Positions 44,204 to 53,087 of a stretch of 64,000 bases of DNA are shown here, in pieces (positions within the stretch are counted from its first letter, which is position 1; each line of letters begins with the position of its first letter). Below the pieces are notes generated by a model. That model ran no database searches and was not told where the DNA came from. It was given only the letters and a program-made list of their open reading frames with translations. The DNA is from Effrenium voratum. Lineage: Eukaryota > Sar > Dinophyceae > Suessiales > Symbiodiniaceae. The stretch lies in contig CAUJNA010003013.1 in the NCBI GenBank assembly GCA_963377175.1, positions 653,367-717,366 of the forward strand, read 5' to 3'. Position numbers and translations under genes: made by a program.

Positions 44204-46500
44204 TTAAAATGACGGACTAGCTTTAAACACCCTTTTGGTCACCGTGCCGTCGCTCCAGCGGGCGGTCCCCGTCAGGTTCTTCCACTTTGTTCCTGCGAAG
44301 TCGTCCGAGGCGAAGCCCAGCCTCAGGTCCCGGTTCATGTCGGGGCGCTTGTACTGCTTGGCCTCCACGGAGTCGAAGAGCTGCTTGAGCTCCCCCACGT
44401 CGGCCTCGGCCATCTCCGTCTTCACCCGGCTGTCCGACAAGTTGGTGAAGCTCGTGTTGCAGACCACATTGCCCGTGTTGCCGGCGATCACCAGGCAGCC
44501 GGGGTTCCTCTGGTTCGTGGTGAGGGACAGCTGCGTCGAGAGGCTCTTCGTCTGCGCCAACGCCTCGTCGTTGATCATGATGAGCTCGCACTGGTGCGCC
44601 CCGCCGTCCCGCTCCAGGAAGACCCGCGTGCTCTGGTTGCCCAGCAGCCGCAGCTCCGGGCCGCTGTCGGAGGCCGCGCTGTTGTTGGACACTTGCACCT
44701 TCCCTGTGGATCCGTCAAGACAATTAGCGGGGGCAAGACAACTTTTACCGTGAAAGTTAATTTTTACCGTGGGCAGTTTTTTTACCGTTGCCGTTGTCGT
44801 TGCCGTTGCCGTTGCCGCGAAAAGTTATTTTTTTAACGGGGAAATTGCCGTGGCTGTTGCCGTGGCTGTTTGCCAAGGTGCAGTAGTTTCGCAGTAATTA
44901 CTTCCAAACTACTGCGAAATTATCTCCAGCGCAGTAGTTTCGCAGTAGTTAGTTCCAAACTACTGCCAAACTACTGCGGAATTAGCTCCAGTGCAGTAGT
45001 TTCGCAGTAACTACTTCCAAAATTGCCGTTGCCGTTGCCGTTGCCGTTTTTGTTGCCGCGTTTTTTTACTGTTGCCGTTGCCGTGAAAAGTTAATTTTGC
45101 AAGTCAATTAAGAAGTCACTGATTGCCGCGAATGGGAATTGCCGTGAAAGTTATTTTTTACCATAAGACTCTCTAATTGTCTTGACGGATTCGTTGGGTT
45201 GCTCCAGCCCGCCCAGTTCTTCGTCAAAAAGAGATCGTCCGAGAAGTCGGAGGTGTTGGTCACGGTGAGCGTGTTGGACGCGAAGAGCTGCGGGGCGGAG
45301 TGCCCGAGCTCGTCACGTCGCCGCACTCGAGGCCGTTGCCGTGTCCTGGTCGGCGGCCGAGCGGCACGCCACCAGCGCCGAGGTGATCTGGTCGGTCGTG
45401 AAGACGCCCTGGTCCGGGCCCGTCCGGTAGGCCAGCAGCGTGCCCGCGCTGTGTCCTGCGCGCTTGCCGTCCGGTAGTCGGCCAACAGGGCGTCCACCTG
45501 CGCCGAGGTGTAGTAGGCCAGCAGCGCAGCCGAGATGGCGCTGGTCGTCTCGGCGTCCTGCGCCGTCCCCGTTCGGTAGTCGACCAACAGCGCGTCCACT
45601 CGCGCCGAGGTGTAGTAGGCCAGCAGCGCAGCTGCGAGGGCCGCGTCCGCCGCTGCGATGGAGTAGCAGTCGGCCGTGATGCTCAGCGTGTCGTCGCCGT
45701 TGGCCAGCGCAGCAGAGAGAGGGGCCTCCAGATGCAGGTTGCGAACGACGTTGCTTCCGCGACCGAGCTCCCAAGTCGTGAAGCCCGCCCGTTAACAACT
45801 CCCCCGCTGCCGGAAAGCTGCAGGGTGGCGAGCTCCGCGAGGATTGCGTCGAGGGCGCCCTGGTCTCGCTGGCGGAGAGCGCGGCGTTCCTGGCACAAGG
45901 CCAGCAGCGTCGCGTCGGCCTTGGCGCCCTGGAGCGCCGAGATGCTGGCGTCCCGGCTAGCAAGCTGCGCTGCGACGAAGGCCTCGGTGGCGAGACCCAG
46001 CAGGGCATTTGCTATCTTGGTGTCTACCTCCAGCGGTGTGTCCAACCCGTCCACCGTGGAGAGCAGTGCGGCCAGTGCGCTTGCGTCAGCCTTGCCGACG
46101 AGGGCGGCGTCCAGGGCGTACGCGGTCAGGGTGCTGGCGTCTGCCTTGGAGGCCTGCAGCCCCGAGATGGAGGCGTCTCGACTTGCGAGCACGGAGGCCA
46201 GCGCTGCGGCGGTCACGACGCCCAGGAGAGCGTTGGCCACCTTGGTGTCGACCTCCAGCGGCGTGATCCTTGCTGCGATGTCAAGGGAGTGCTGGTCCAT
46301 CACCGTCTTGAGGCCGTAGTTGGCTGCCACCGTGGCCAGCGTGGCGTTCCGGAGGCTGCCGTGTTCACGGCCAGGTCTGCCACTTGAGCGTAGGGCGTCA
46401 GAGCGATGGCCAGCTGCCCTGCGGTGACGTGCGTGCCGTCCGTTACCTCTCCGTTGTCCAGGACCTCCGGGATGTTGCCGGTGACAGGTCCTTCAAACAT
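44204..46500 (-). CDS. Tail-fibre-like protein with C-terminal Peptidase_S74 chaperone domain
   Basis: Peptidase_S74 domains are intramolecular chaperones that trimerise tail-spike-like stalks and then cleave themselves off. The C-terminal piece (44698-44204) contains NTSFTNLSDSRVKTEM, LKQLFDSVEAKQYKRPD and RLGFASDDFAG, the SD-R-K...GF-A-xD pattern of the family. Upstream (higher coordinates) are Ala/Leu/Asp-rich stalk repeats: KADASALAALLSTVDGL and LEVDTK(V/I)ANALLG at 46300-45900, then AALLAYYTSAQVDALL with DYRT(G/A)(T/S)AQD at 45640-45450, then LFASNTLTVTNTSDFSDDLF at 45300. The frame changes near 46310, 45770 and 45455 without obvious introns, so it is a multi-exon or slightly degraded gene. 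A TIR element (44710-45190) lies between stalk and chaperone. The N-terminus MFEGPVTGNIPEVLDNG at 46500 is a possible start. Host or viral origin cannot be told. Confidence 0.72.
44710..45190. mobile_element. TIR-bounded non-autonomous element (MITE or introner-like), 481 bp
   Basis: The ends are an 18-bp perfect inverted repeat, ATCCGTCAAGACAATTAG (44710-44727) against its complement at 45173-45190. The interior has GCCGTTGCCGTT runs near both ends, GTGAAAGTTA(A/T)TTTT words, and two and a half copies of a unit around GCAGTAGTTTCGCAGTA and ACTTCCAAACTACTGC. No ORF. It separates the stalk and chaperone parts of the S74 gene, so it either is spliced out as an intron or disrupts the gene. Confidence 0.88.
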
Positions 46501-46515
46501 GTTTACATTGTTTTC

Positions 46516-46549
46516 GCCGACGCCTTAGTCCAGTGGCTAAGGCGTCGGC
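46516..46549. repeat. Perfect 13-bp stem hairpin with 8-nt loop
   Basis: GCCGACGCCTTAG and its exact complement flank the loop TCCAGTGG. It lies 16 nt upstream of the putative start of the minus-strand S74 gene. Core and loop differ from the 49-64 kb hairpin family. Confidence 0.9.
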
Positions 46550-46689
46550 CAAGGAACTTACTGCTTCTGCCGCGAGCGCAGTTGAGTACCATTCAGTCCG
46601 AATTCCGGCCGTTCGGAGAAGTTTCCCCAAGTACGTGTCACCCCGTGACACAGTCAGTGGGTGGCCTTGAAAGCACAAGCAACACCTGT

Positions 46690-46885
46690 GCGTTTTCACG
46701 ACCTGAAAGCGAGGCCGGCTGTGCGGCTTCGGTTTCGGAGCGAGGCTGGCTGTGCGGCTTCGGTCTTGGAGCGAGGCCGGCTGTTTTGGAGCGAGGCCGG
46801 CTGGGCGGCTTCGGTTTTGGAGCGAGGCCGGCTGGGCGGCTTTGGTTTTGGAGCGAGGCCGGCTGGGCGGCTTCAGTCCTGAAGT
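46690..46885 (+). repeat. 31-bp tandem repeat, about 5 copies
   Basis: The unit is CTGGGCGGCTTCGGTTTTGG then AGCGAGGCCGG; the phrase CTGGGCGGC is at 46801, 46832 and 46863, exactly 31 bp apart. Earlier copies are shortened. All frames are open. Confidence 0.95.
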
Positions 46886-46939
46886 CCGGAGCAGGTATCG
46901 TATTTCCGATACGTGATCCGGACTGAAAGCGCAATCGGC

Positions 46940-47215
46940 AGGCACCAGGCCCGCACTAGGCCCGCACCAGGCCCGCACTAGGGTTTTTCGGGCAAAATCG
47001 GAAGTTTGGAGCTGGTGTTAGTTTCTGACACATGCTCGAATACTGGCAGTGGCCCCACACTTGGCCCGCGCTACTAGGCTTGCACTAGGCCCGCACTAGG
47101 GTTTTTCGGGCAAAATCGGAAGCTTGGAGCGAAGTTGGAATTCCGACCTCGGTGGGAGAGCGAAGTCGGAATTCCGACCTCGGTGAGAGCGAAGTCGGAA
47201 TTCCGACCTCGGGTG
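46940..47215 (+). repeat. Repeated AGGCCCGCACTAGG / GGCAAAATCGGAAG units and a TCGGAATTCCGA palindrome triplet
   Basis: Two copies of CACTAGGGTTTTTCGGGCAA plus ATCGGAAG are 119 bp apart (46976, 47095). Then three copies of a ~30-bp unit carry the 12-bp palindrome T(C/T)GGAATTCCGA followed by CCTCGG (47136-47210). Confidence 0.88.
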
Positions 47216-47307
47216 GCGCGGGCTCGGCAGGCTGGAGGCTTCGATGCCAAGCAGTGACAGCTGCAGACTGCGCCGCGCGAAAGCGCGAACATAGAACATC
47301 GCACCTC

Positions 47308-47802
47308 TCTCTTTAGAGGGAGTTTCCAAAACGGATTCTATTGCACCTGGTAGGCTCCTGACACTCGTCCGTCCAGGAAACGACCTCGTCCTGCCTAAAA
47401 TGCTGCGTGCAGGCGTGTGGCTGCAACAAAACGACCCCTAGATATGCGGTTTGGCAAAATGCCCCGCAGCTGCCTTTGTTTCAGCAAGGCGAGCCCTCAA
47501 AGGAAAGCCTGGCTGGCTTTTTGGCTGGCTGGCTGGCTGGTTGGCAGGCTTTTTTCCGGCTGGCTGGTTGGCTGGTTGGTTGGTTGGCTGGTTGGCTGGC
47601 TTTTTTGCTGGCTGGTGGCTGGGTTTGGCTGGCTTGGACCATTTTTTCCCTGTCTGTTAGCTCGCCTTGCAGAAACGCAGCTGCGGGGCATTTTGCAAGC
47701 ATATCTAGGGGTCGTTTTGTTGCAGCCACACGCCTGCACGCAGCATTTTAGATTTCGAATCCTTCGCCGTTTTGGAAACTCCCTCTAAAGAGAGAGGCAG
47801 GG
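47308..47802. mobile_element. Foldback (long inverted-repeat) element, ~495 bp
   Basis: The terminal words CCTCTCTCTTTAGAGGGAG and TTTCCAAAACGG on the left are matched by their complement at the right end (TTTTGGAAACTCCC, then TCTAAAGAGAGAGG). Inner arms 47397-47480 and 47668-47750 also pair, around TAAAATGCTGCGTGCAGG and AACGACCCCTAGATATGC. The loop holds a (GGCTGGCTGGTT)n-type repeat at 47505-47635. No transposase. It lies between the S74 gene and its broken second copy. Confidence 0.9.
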
Positions 47803-47954
47803 CCAAACACAAGGTCTGCGGGCGTCAGCCATGTTTCTTATTGGTTCTTCGCCCCTGCTGGGCTTCCACCTCGTCCAGCCGGGCCTGGAAGCCCTTGCAC
47901 ACCCCCCAGAGCACGCTGGTGAGGTGAGAGTGACCATCTCCGCTCCACCCCCCC

Positions 47955-48540
47955 GTTCATGTCTCCACGGAGTCGAACAGCTGCAGCAGCTCCCCCACGT
48001 CGGCCTGGACAATCTCCGTCTTCACCCGGCTGTCCGACAAGTCTGTGAAGCTCGTGTTGCAGTCGTCGTGCCCGAGCTCGTCACGTCGCCGCAGACCACG
48101 CTGCCCGTCGACACTCGTGTGACGGTGCAGTCCAGGCTCGCGCAGTCCAGCGGACCCACGGAGGCCGCCCCGGTGATCGTCAGCGCGGCGCCCGTGAACG
48201 CCCCGGTGCTGCGAAGCTCGCCGCGGTTGCTGCGCCGGAGGCTGTCAGGGTGCCCGTGGACACGTCCCCGACCATGGTGAAGTTCCCAGCGTTAGCCGTG
48301 TTGTTGATGGTGAGAGTGCTGATTCCGGTGGCCGCGAGCTGCCCGCGACGGCGCCGGTGGACGTCAGCGTGGCTCCGGCGACGGTGCCGTGAGCGCTGCG
48401 CAGGAGATTGCGCCCGAGGCGTCCACGCCCGTCGTGAACACGTCGTTGCACAGCAGCTGGTCGCAGCCCACGTTGTCCTGCGCGGTGAGCCCGTCCAGCG
48501 TGGCCGAGCCCGCGAGTCGGCCAGCAGGTCCGTCACGGAG
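47955..48540 (-). pseudogene. Second, truncated copy of the S74 tail-fibre-like gene
   Basis: On the minus strand, 48056-47955 reads SFTDLSDSRVKTEI and GELLQLFDSVE, about 90% identical in DNA to 44340-44470, then breaks off where the intact copy continues AKQYKRPD. The words GTGCCCGAGCTCGTCACG and TCGCCGCA at about 48069 also match 45301. Upstream stalk-like text is split over several frames: TLTINNTANAGNFTMVGDVS and GLTAQDNVGCDQLLCNDVF. This is an internally deleted, frame-broken duplicate next to the foldback element. Confidence 0.72.
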
Positions 48541-49050
48541 ACCGACTCTCCCTAGAACTGGCCGGTCATTAAGGACATGCTTTTTAGGCCTTTTTTTTTG
48601 GGTGCTTTTTTTGGACCGAAAACCTTGTTTTTTCGCGTGCGCGTTCTTTGTCAAAACAATCCGTTTTTCGGAAGTGTTTTTTTTGCCGAAAATCTTGGGG
48701 AGGGAGGGGGGGGGGGAAGAATTTTGGGATGCGCTCTTACTCCGAGGTGGCTTGAACTTGACTTGCGTTGCTGCATGGCCAAAAGGACCCCAAAGAAGAA
48801 AGTCAAGAGGGAAGGGGCGGGATCCGCTTGGGCAGAAACATGCAGCAGGGGAACTTGGCAGCCTACTGGTTACAATCGTTGGCCACCTTAGCAGCCGATA
48901 AGCAAGAAGCAAAAGGCCGTGCACGCGCAGCTGCTCTCTTTTTTTCCGGCATTGCCCCATGCCAATGGAAAAGAGATACAGCTGGACAGCGCCAGTGAGA
49001 CCCCGTCATATGGCAGCTGCCAGGTTTGCCTCAGGCACTGGCGCTGGCTG
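48541..49050. other. Unassigned spacer with T and G homopolymer runs
   Basis: TTTTTTTTTGGG-type runs (48589-48685) and a G-run at 48698-48717. No gene supported. The perfect palindrome GGCAGCTGCC is at about 49011. Confidence 0.35.
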
Positions 49051-49052
49051 CC

Positions 49053-49572
49053 TCAAAACAAACCGCGAGCGCAGTTTGTCATAAGCGCAAGCTGGTCCAA
49101 CTTGCTGTTTAAATCACGCAGGGCCTCTTCAAGCCGCGCGTTCTTTTTAGCTGTTTCACGGAATTTCTGCTCAGCCTGGCGGAGACGGTCACACCAGTCC
49201 CGTGCACCCATGGTAGTGCTTTTGGTCCAGAAATCTAATTCTTTCTTCATGGAGTCATTGTCCAGCCGCAGCCGATCTACTTCAGCAAGCAACTCATCAT
49301 GGTTTTGGAGATTCAATAGTTCTTCCTTGGTGAGTCGCACACGGATGTTGCAGCGCCGGCTGTTCTCGTACCTGGCCCAGTGCAGTTTGCAAAGATGTTT
49401 TGGGCAGGCTCAAGAACACAGTTGAAGAGATAATAAAACACATACTACAATTATTGACTGAACTGTTATTCCAAGCTGCCGTCTCTTAGTTGCAGTTTTG
49501 ACATTCACGGGGTCGGCCTGCAGCTTCTTGGTGTTCTTCATCTCCCCCAGCTCGCTCTTTATCACAACCATG
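49053..49572 (-). CDS. Coiled-coil protein, unknown function
   Basis: Two minus-strand pieces. The upstream one (about 49572-49480) reads MVVIKSELGEMKNTKKLQAD. The downstream one (to stop 49053) contains RLTKEELLNLQNHDELLAEV, DRLRLDNDSMKKELDFW, AEQKFRETAKKNARLEEAL and DLNSKLDQLALM. Its heptad-like leucines and high Glu/Lys/Arg predict a continuous coiled coil. A probable acceptor is GGGCCAG|GTACGAG near 49375 (minus strand). The last codons (TNCARGLF, stop) lie inside a CTGCG-type hairpin at 49059-49078. The following minus-strand gene block starts at 51.1 kb. Family not recognised. Confidence 0.55.
49059..49078. repeat. CTGCG-type hairpin (loop GAGC)
   Basis: CAAACCGC/GCAGTTTG arms with one C.A mismatch, covering the last codons of the coiled-coil gene. 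Confidence 0.65.
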
Positions 49573-49789
49573 GCACGCCCCCTTTGGCAACGGCGACGTG
49601 AAGTCAGGCGGCTGGAGCTTGACAAAGAAAGTAGCGAGAGTCCACCCCCTGCCCAGATCTTTTCAATGCTGGCCCATAAGAGTTTGTCAATGGTCGAAAG
49701 GTTCAACTACCGGCAAGTCAAGCTTTAGATCCACAAAAAACAAAAAAGTCCAACTTGCACAAAGTATTCAAGCACCACAAGAAAAAACT

Positions 49790-50640
49790 ACCCATTCGGG
49801 CCTCGAAGAACCGTTCCATCCCATTCGGGCCCCGAAAAGATGGCTGGTGGACACAAATGTGCAGATTGAAACGGTGCCCTCCAAAGAGCCCCTGGAGAAA
49901 CATCCACAGCCAAGACCCCGGGCCCCGAAAAGTTGTTCGATTCGGGCCGCTTCGGGCCCCAAAAAGCTGTTCCATTCGGGTCCCGGATTCGGCCCCCGAA
50001 AAGTCGTATACCATTCGGGCCTCGAAAAGATGGCTGGTGGACACAAATGTGCAGATTGAAACGGTGGCCTCCAAAGAGCCCCTAGAGAAACATGCACAGC
50101 CAAGAGCCCCGGGCCTCGAAAAGTTGATCGTTCGGGTCCCGGATTCAGACCCCGAAAAGTCGTATACCATTCGGGCCCCGAAAAGATGGCTGGTGGACAC
50201 AAATGTGCAGATTGAAACGGTGGCCTCCAAAGAGCACCTAGAGAAACATGCGCAGCCAAGAGTCCGGGCCTCGAAAAGTTGTTCGATTCGGGCCCTGGTT
50301 CGGGCCCCGAAACGCTGTTCCATTCGGGTCCCGGATTCGGGCCCCGAAAAGTCGTATACCATTCGGGCCCCGAAAGAATGGCTGGTGGACACAAATGTGC
50401 AGATTGAAACGGTGGCCTCCAAAGAGCCCCTGGAGAAACATTCACAGCGAAGAGCCCCGGGCACGGAAAAGTTGTTCGATTCGGGCCCCGATTCGGCCCC
50501 CGAAAAGCTGTTCCATTCGGGTCCCGGATTCGGGCCCCGAAAAGTTCGGGCCCCGATTCGGGCCCCGAAAAGTCGTATACCATTCGGGTCCCGGATTCGG
50601 GCCCCGAAAAGCTGTTCCATTTGGGCCCCGGGTTCAAGCT
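49790..50640 (+). repeat. Tandem repeat, ~156-192 bp units with GGGCCCCGAAAAG sub-repeats
   Basis: The phrase TGGCTGGTGGACACAAATGT starts at 49841, 50031, 50187 and 50379. Each is flanked by a variable number of ATTCGGGCCCCGAAAAG sub-repeats. A 347-codon plus frame and two ~290-codon minus frames run through; the plus frame encodes RWLVDTNVQIETVASKEPLE repeatedly, but all are most simply repeat translation. Confidence 0.93.
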
Positions 50641-50733
50641 CTAAATTGTTTTCAAGCTGGAAACACTATTCGTGTTGGCTCCGAAGACTTGTTCAAAATT
50701 TGGGCCGGGTTCAGGCCCCGAAGTTGCCACAGA

Positions 50734-50831
50734 GGGAGCAAGGGACAGTGGCGCAATGGCAGCGCGCCCGAACTAACCTGCGGACCCGCAGTTGGTAGGG
50801 AGGTCGCGGATTCAAATCCCGCTTGCCCCCA
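50734..50831 (+). tRNA. tRNA-like sequence carrying a hairpin insertion; probably pseudo-tRNA or intron-bearing
   Basis: An A-box-like TGGCGCAATGGCAGCGC and a B-box/T-arm-like GCGGATTCAAATCCCGC are present. The ends GGGAGCA and TGCCCCC pair at six of seven positions. The order and D-arm match eukaryotic tRNAs. It is about 98 nt, with six extra bases before the D-arm, and the anticodon region holds CTGCG-GACC-CGCAG (50778-50791), a member of the local hairpin family. Anticodon not determined. Functional status is doubtful. Confidence 0.5.
50778..50791. repeat. CTGCG-type hairpin (loop GACC)
   Basis: Core CTGCG-GACC-CGCAG inside the tRNA-like sequence, with imperfect outer arms. Confidence 0.7.
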
Positions 50832-51106
50832 TCTTTTGCGCAGAGTGACCCTCGGGGGGCTTCAACAATTCAATTGCCGAAAGGAGCTCTGGCGCCTCTG
50901 GCAGGCATGGCTGGCCTTGTGATGTGGAAGGTCTGAGAAACACATGAACACGCAGTGGCTGTTGAAACTCACGCGGGCTCCTTTTTCACACTCTCAGCTT
51001 TCCCCGCGACATGTCAATTGCATGTCTCCCCGACCATGTTGCTACTAAGAAGCAAGCAGCAATTGCAGCTTGCAAAAACCACCGTTTGGGAAAACAGCAA
51101 GGCATC

Positions 51107-51126
51107 CAACTGCGGGGGCGCAGTTG
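51107..51126. repeat. CTGCG-type hairpin (loop GGGG)
   Basis: Perfect 8-bp stem CAACTGCG/CGCAGTTG, 30 nt beyond the stop of the minus gene ending at 51157. Confidence 0.93.
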
Positions 51127-51156
51127 TTTGAACACCTGATCCAATCTGTACTGGAG

Positions 51157-51712
51157 TCAAAGTCGATCAGGGCTGAACTGCTCCCAAGCCAGTGTTGTTT
51201 GGCTTCCGGAAGAGGCATCCTCGGGGGATGGCTCAGTTGTTGCATCGCAGCTGGGCGAGACATCAGGTTGCTCGGAATCTTTCTTCTGCTGCCACTTCCT
51301 TGCCAGGACCTGGGCCTCTGCCCAAGCCACTGCGACAAGCCCTGGCATAACTCGCTCACTCAGTGGCAAATCGTCGGCACTCCCCACGTAGAACTTCATC
51401 CCGAAGCCAAACTTCTGTGATTGTCCAAGGCCTTTCACCACAAAGCTTGAGTTGTCCAGCTTAACCATAATCTTGCAGCATCCTGCAGGCTTGACCGTGT
51501 AGGAATGGTTGCCAACAGGCGGTGTCTCAGGCATGGCATCCGCAGGTAAATGGAGGAGCGTGGGGTAATACTTCATCAAAATGCAGAATGCTCCGCAAGT
51601 CTGGGTGGCTAAGCTCGTCCCAGTCCCCCGACTCATCACGCTTGCGTTTCCGCTCTGCGCGAAGGTCAGCCCGACTGCCGAAAATCACCGTGCTCTCGTG
51701 TTCAGACGACAT
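51157..51712 (-). CDS. Hypothetical protein, two-part frame
   Basis: It starts at the ATG at 51712 with an acidic/basic N-terminus (MSSEHESTVIFGSRADLRAE, then RKRKRDESGDWDEL). After about 40 residues the reading moves to another frame, which continues LMKYYPTLLHLPADAMPETP, CCKIMVKLDNSSFVVKGLG, KFGFGMKFYVGSADDLPLSE and AWAEAQVLARKWQQKKD. It ends at 51157 in a Ser/Thr/Pro tail. The shift near 51600 is a one- or two-base indel or a missed intron. The GxSxxFGFGMKFYVG part looks like a compact beta domain, but no family was recognised. Hairpins lie 34 nt upstream of the start and 30 nt beyond the stop. Confidence 0.6.
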
Positions 51713-51745
51713 GTTTGGAAACCTTCGGCAAAACTCGGGCCTTAA

Positions 51746-51766
51746 TGACTGCGGCGATGCAAGTCA
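51746..51766. repeat. CTGCG-type hairpin, degenerate
   Basis: TGACTGC and GCAAGTCA arms with one bulge, 34 nt upstream of the ATG at 51712 (minus). Confidence 0.55.
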
Positions 51767-51947
51767 AGGGCAGGACGACAAGCAGCAGCAATGCCCGTGC
51801 ACTCACACAACAACAAAGCCTAGCAGTGCTCATGCACATGCGAACACCACACTCCGTGGCTCGATGCATTTTTTTCAATCCAAGGCCACACAACTTCAGC
51901 CTCAAAAACACTGTGCGTTGTGGCTGGCGGCGGGCCTGTCTCAGTCT

Positions 51948-52858
51948 CTACTCAGAGGAGAACACAGTGACTGGTTTTGAAGTTCCAGCTGCGTTTCCGC
52001 AGCTGGCGGCAGCACGCTGATTTGCGCGCTGATCTTGGTGCCATGGCGAATTCTTGATGATGGGTCCAACTTGGACACGGCCAATTTGATCGAACTTGGT
52101 GCCAGGGACCTGGTCGGCGGTGTCGACCAATAGAAACTCCGAATCCTGAACCTGCATGTCAGCGTCCTCTCCTTCTGCATCAGATTCATGCTGTACTGCA
52201 GTCATCTGCTCGATGTCATCAGGATGCCAGACGGCGTTGCCAGGAAAGAGAGAAAGTGGCATGAACCTGCGAATCATGTCAACGTCTCGTCTCGTCTGTG
52301 GTTTTGGCACGGTATCGAGGAATAGTCCTGGGACCACTCAACCAGGTCAGGCACGCGATCGAGCTCGTCCTGCCAGCCCCAAATCATGAAGCGCTTCTCC
52401 CAGGAAGCATGGCCAATCGGCCCAGAATCTCCACCATAAGGGGCACGTTGAATGTCATACACCACACACCGCAACTGACAATGCTTCCTCTTGTACTCGT
52501 TGATGGCACATATCAGGTTCTTCGTGGGCCCTGGCACCAGCTGAACCCAAGGCCGATGCTCGATCCACTGCTGCACTGAGGAAGTGCGAGTTTCGTGATT
52601 GCACCAGTCTGCAGTTTCCTCTGTGTAATGTCTTTCCAGATAATCGTCGCTGTTCACATGAATGAACACTCGCAGATCCTTGAACTCCTCCATGCAGATG
52701 GGGCTCCCTTTGCGAAACACGATGGCTTGATCCAACTTTTCCAGTATCTCCGAATGAAGCTGATGGAGCGGGAAGAAGCTGGACTTCCACGTCACCAAGC
52801 AAGCGTGGTCGCCTGGCTGAAACCGTGCACTGTCCATGTCGGCCAACCATGACGACAT
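51948..52858 (-). CDS. Hypothetical protein, frame-shifted once
   Basis: The ATG at 52858 (MSSWLADMDSARFQPGDHAC) is directly preceded by a hairpin. The frame runs about 180 residues: LHQLHSEILEKLDQAIVF, CMEEFKDLRVFIHVNSDDY, SSVQQWIEHRPWVQLVPGP, RFMIWGWQDELDRVPDL. Near 52300 it stops, while an overlapping frame carries on with RRDVDMIRRFMPLSLFPGN, WHPDDIEQMTA and an acidic stretch (ESDAEGEDADMQVQDSEFLL), ending at 51948. A GACGAGACGAGACG microrepeat at the overlap is a likely indel site. No known domain. The well-kept amphipathic composition on both sides argues for one gene interrupted by an indel or sequencing error rather than two genes. Confidence 0.65.
51985..52006. repeat. CTGCG-type hairpin (loop TTTC)
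   Basis: Perfect 9-bp stem CCAGCTGCG/CGCAGCTGG within the last 20 codons of the minus gene ending at 51948; read as SCGNAAG. Confidence 0.93.
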
Positions 52859-52859
52859 A

Positions 52860-52881
52860 ATTACTGTGGTAGCGCAGTAAT
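52860..52881. repeat. CTGCG-type hairpin (loop GTAG)
   Basis: 9-bp stem ATTACTGTG/CGCAGTAAT with one T.G pair, 1-2 nt upstream of the ATG at 52858 (minus). Confidence 0.9.
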
Positions 52882-53050
52882 GTCTGTGCGAAGTGGGACT
52901 GACGCGCAGTTGCCTAGATGTGAAGCGAAAACATCTGCAGGGCAATAACATCAATCAACAACATCGCAACTTTCAAGGACAAAAGCAACTTGCAAGGTCC
53001 AACACGCAATGCTTGCTCTTTTGTTTCTTTGCCCATCACGCGATGCCATG

Positions 53051-53074
53051 GTCTGCTGCGCGCCCGCAGCAGAC
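53051..53074. repeat. CTGCG-type hairpin (loop CGCC)
   Basis: Perfect 10-bp stem GTCTGCTGCG/CGCAGCAGAC, 13 nt beyond the stop at 53088 (minus). Confidence 0.95.
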
Positions 53075-53087
53075 ATTGCCACAAGGT

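Noticed and set aside
46516..46549. 13-bp-stem hairpin as a member of the 49-64 kb family
   Set aside because: The loop is eight bases and the core differs; listed as a separate hairpin.
49755..50798. 347-codon plus ORF and ~290-codon minus ORFs over the 50-kb repeat
   Set aside because: Open frames on both strands follow the GGGCCCCGAAAAG repeat; best explained as satellite translation.
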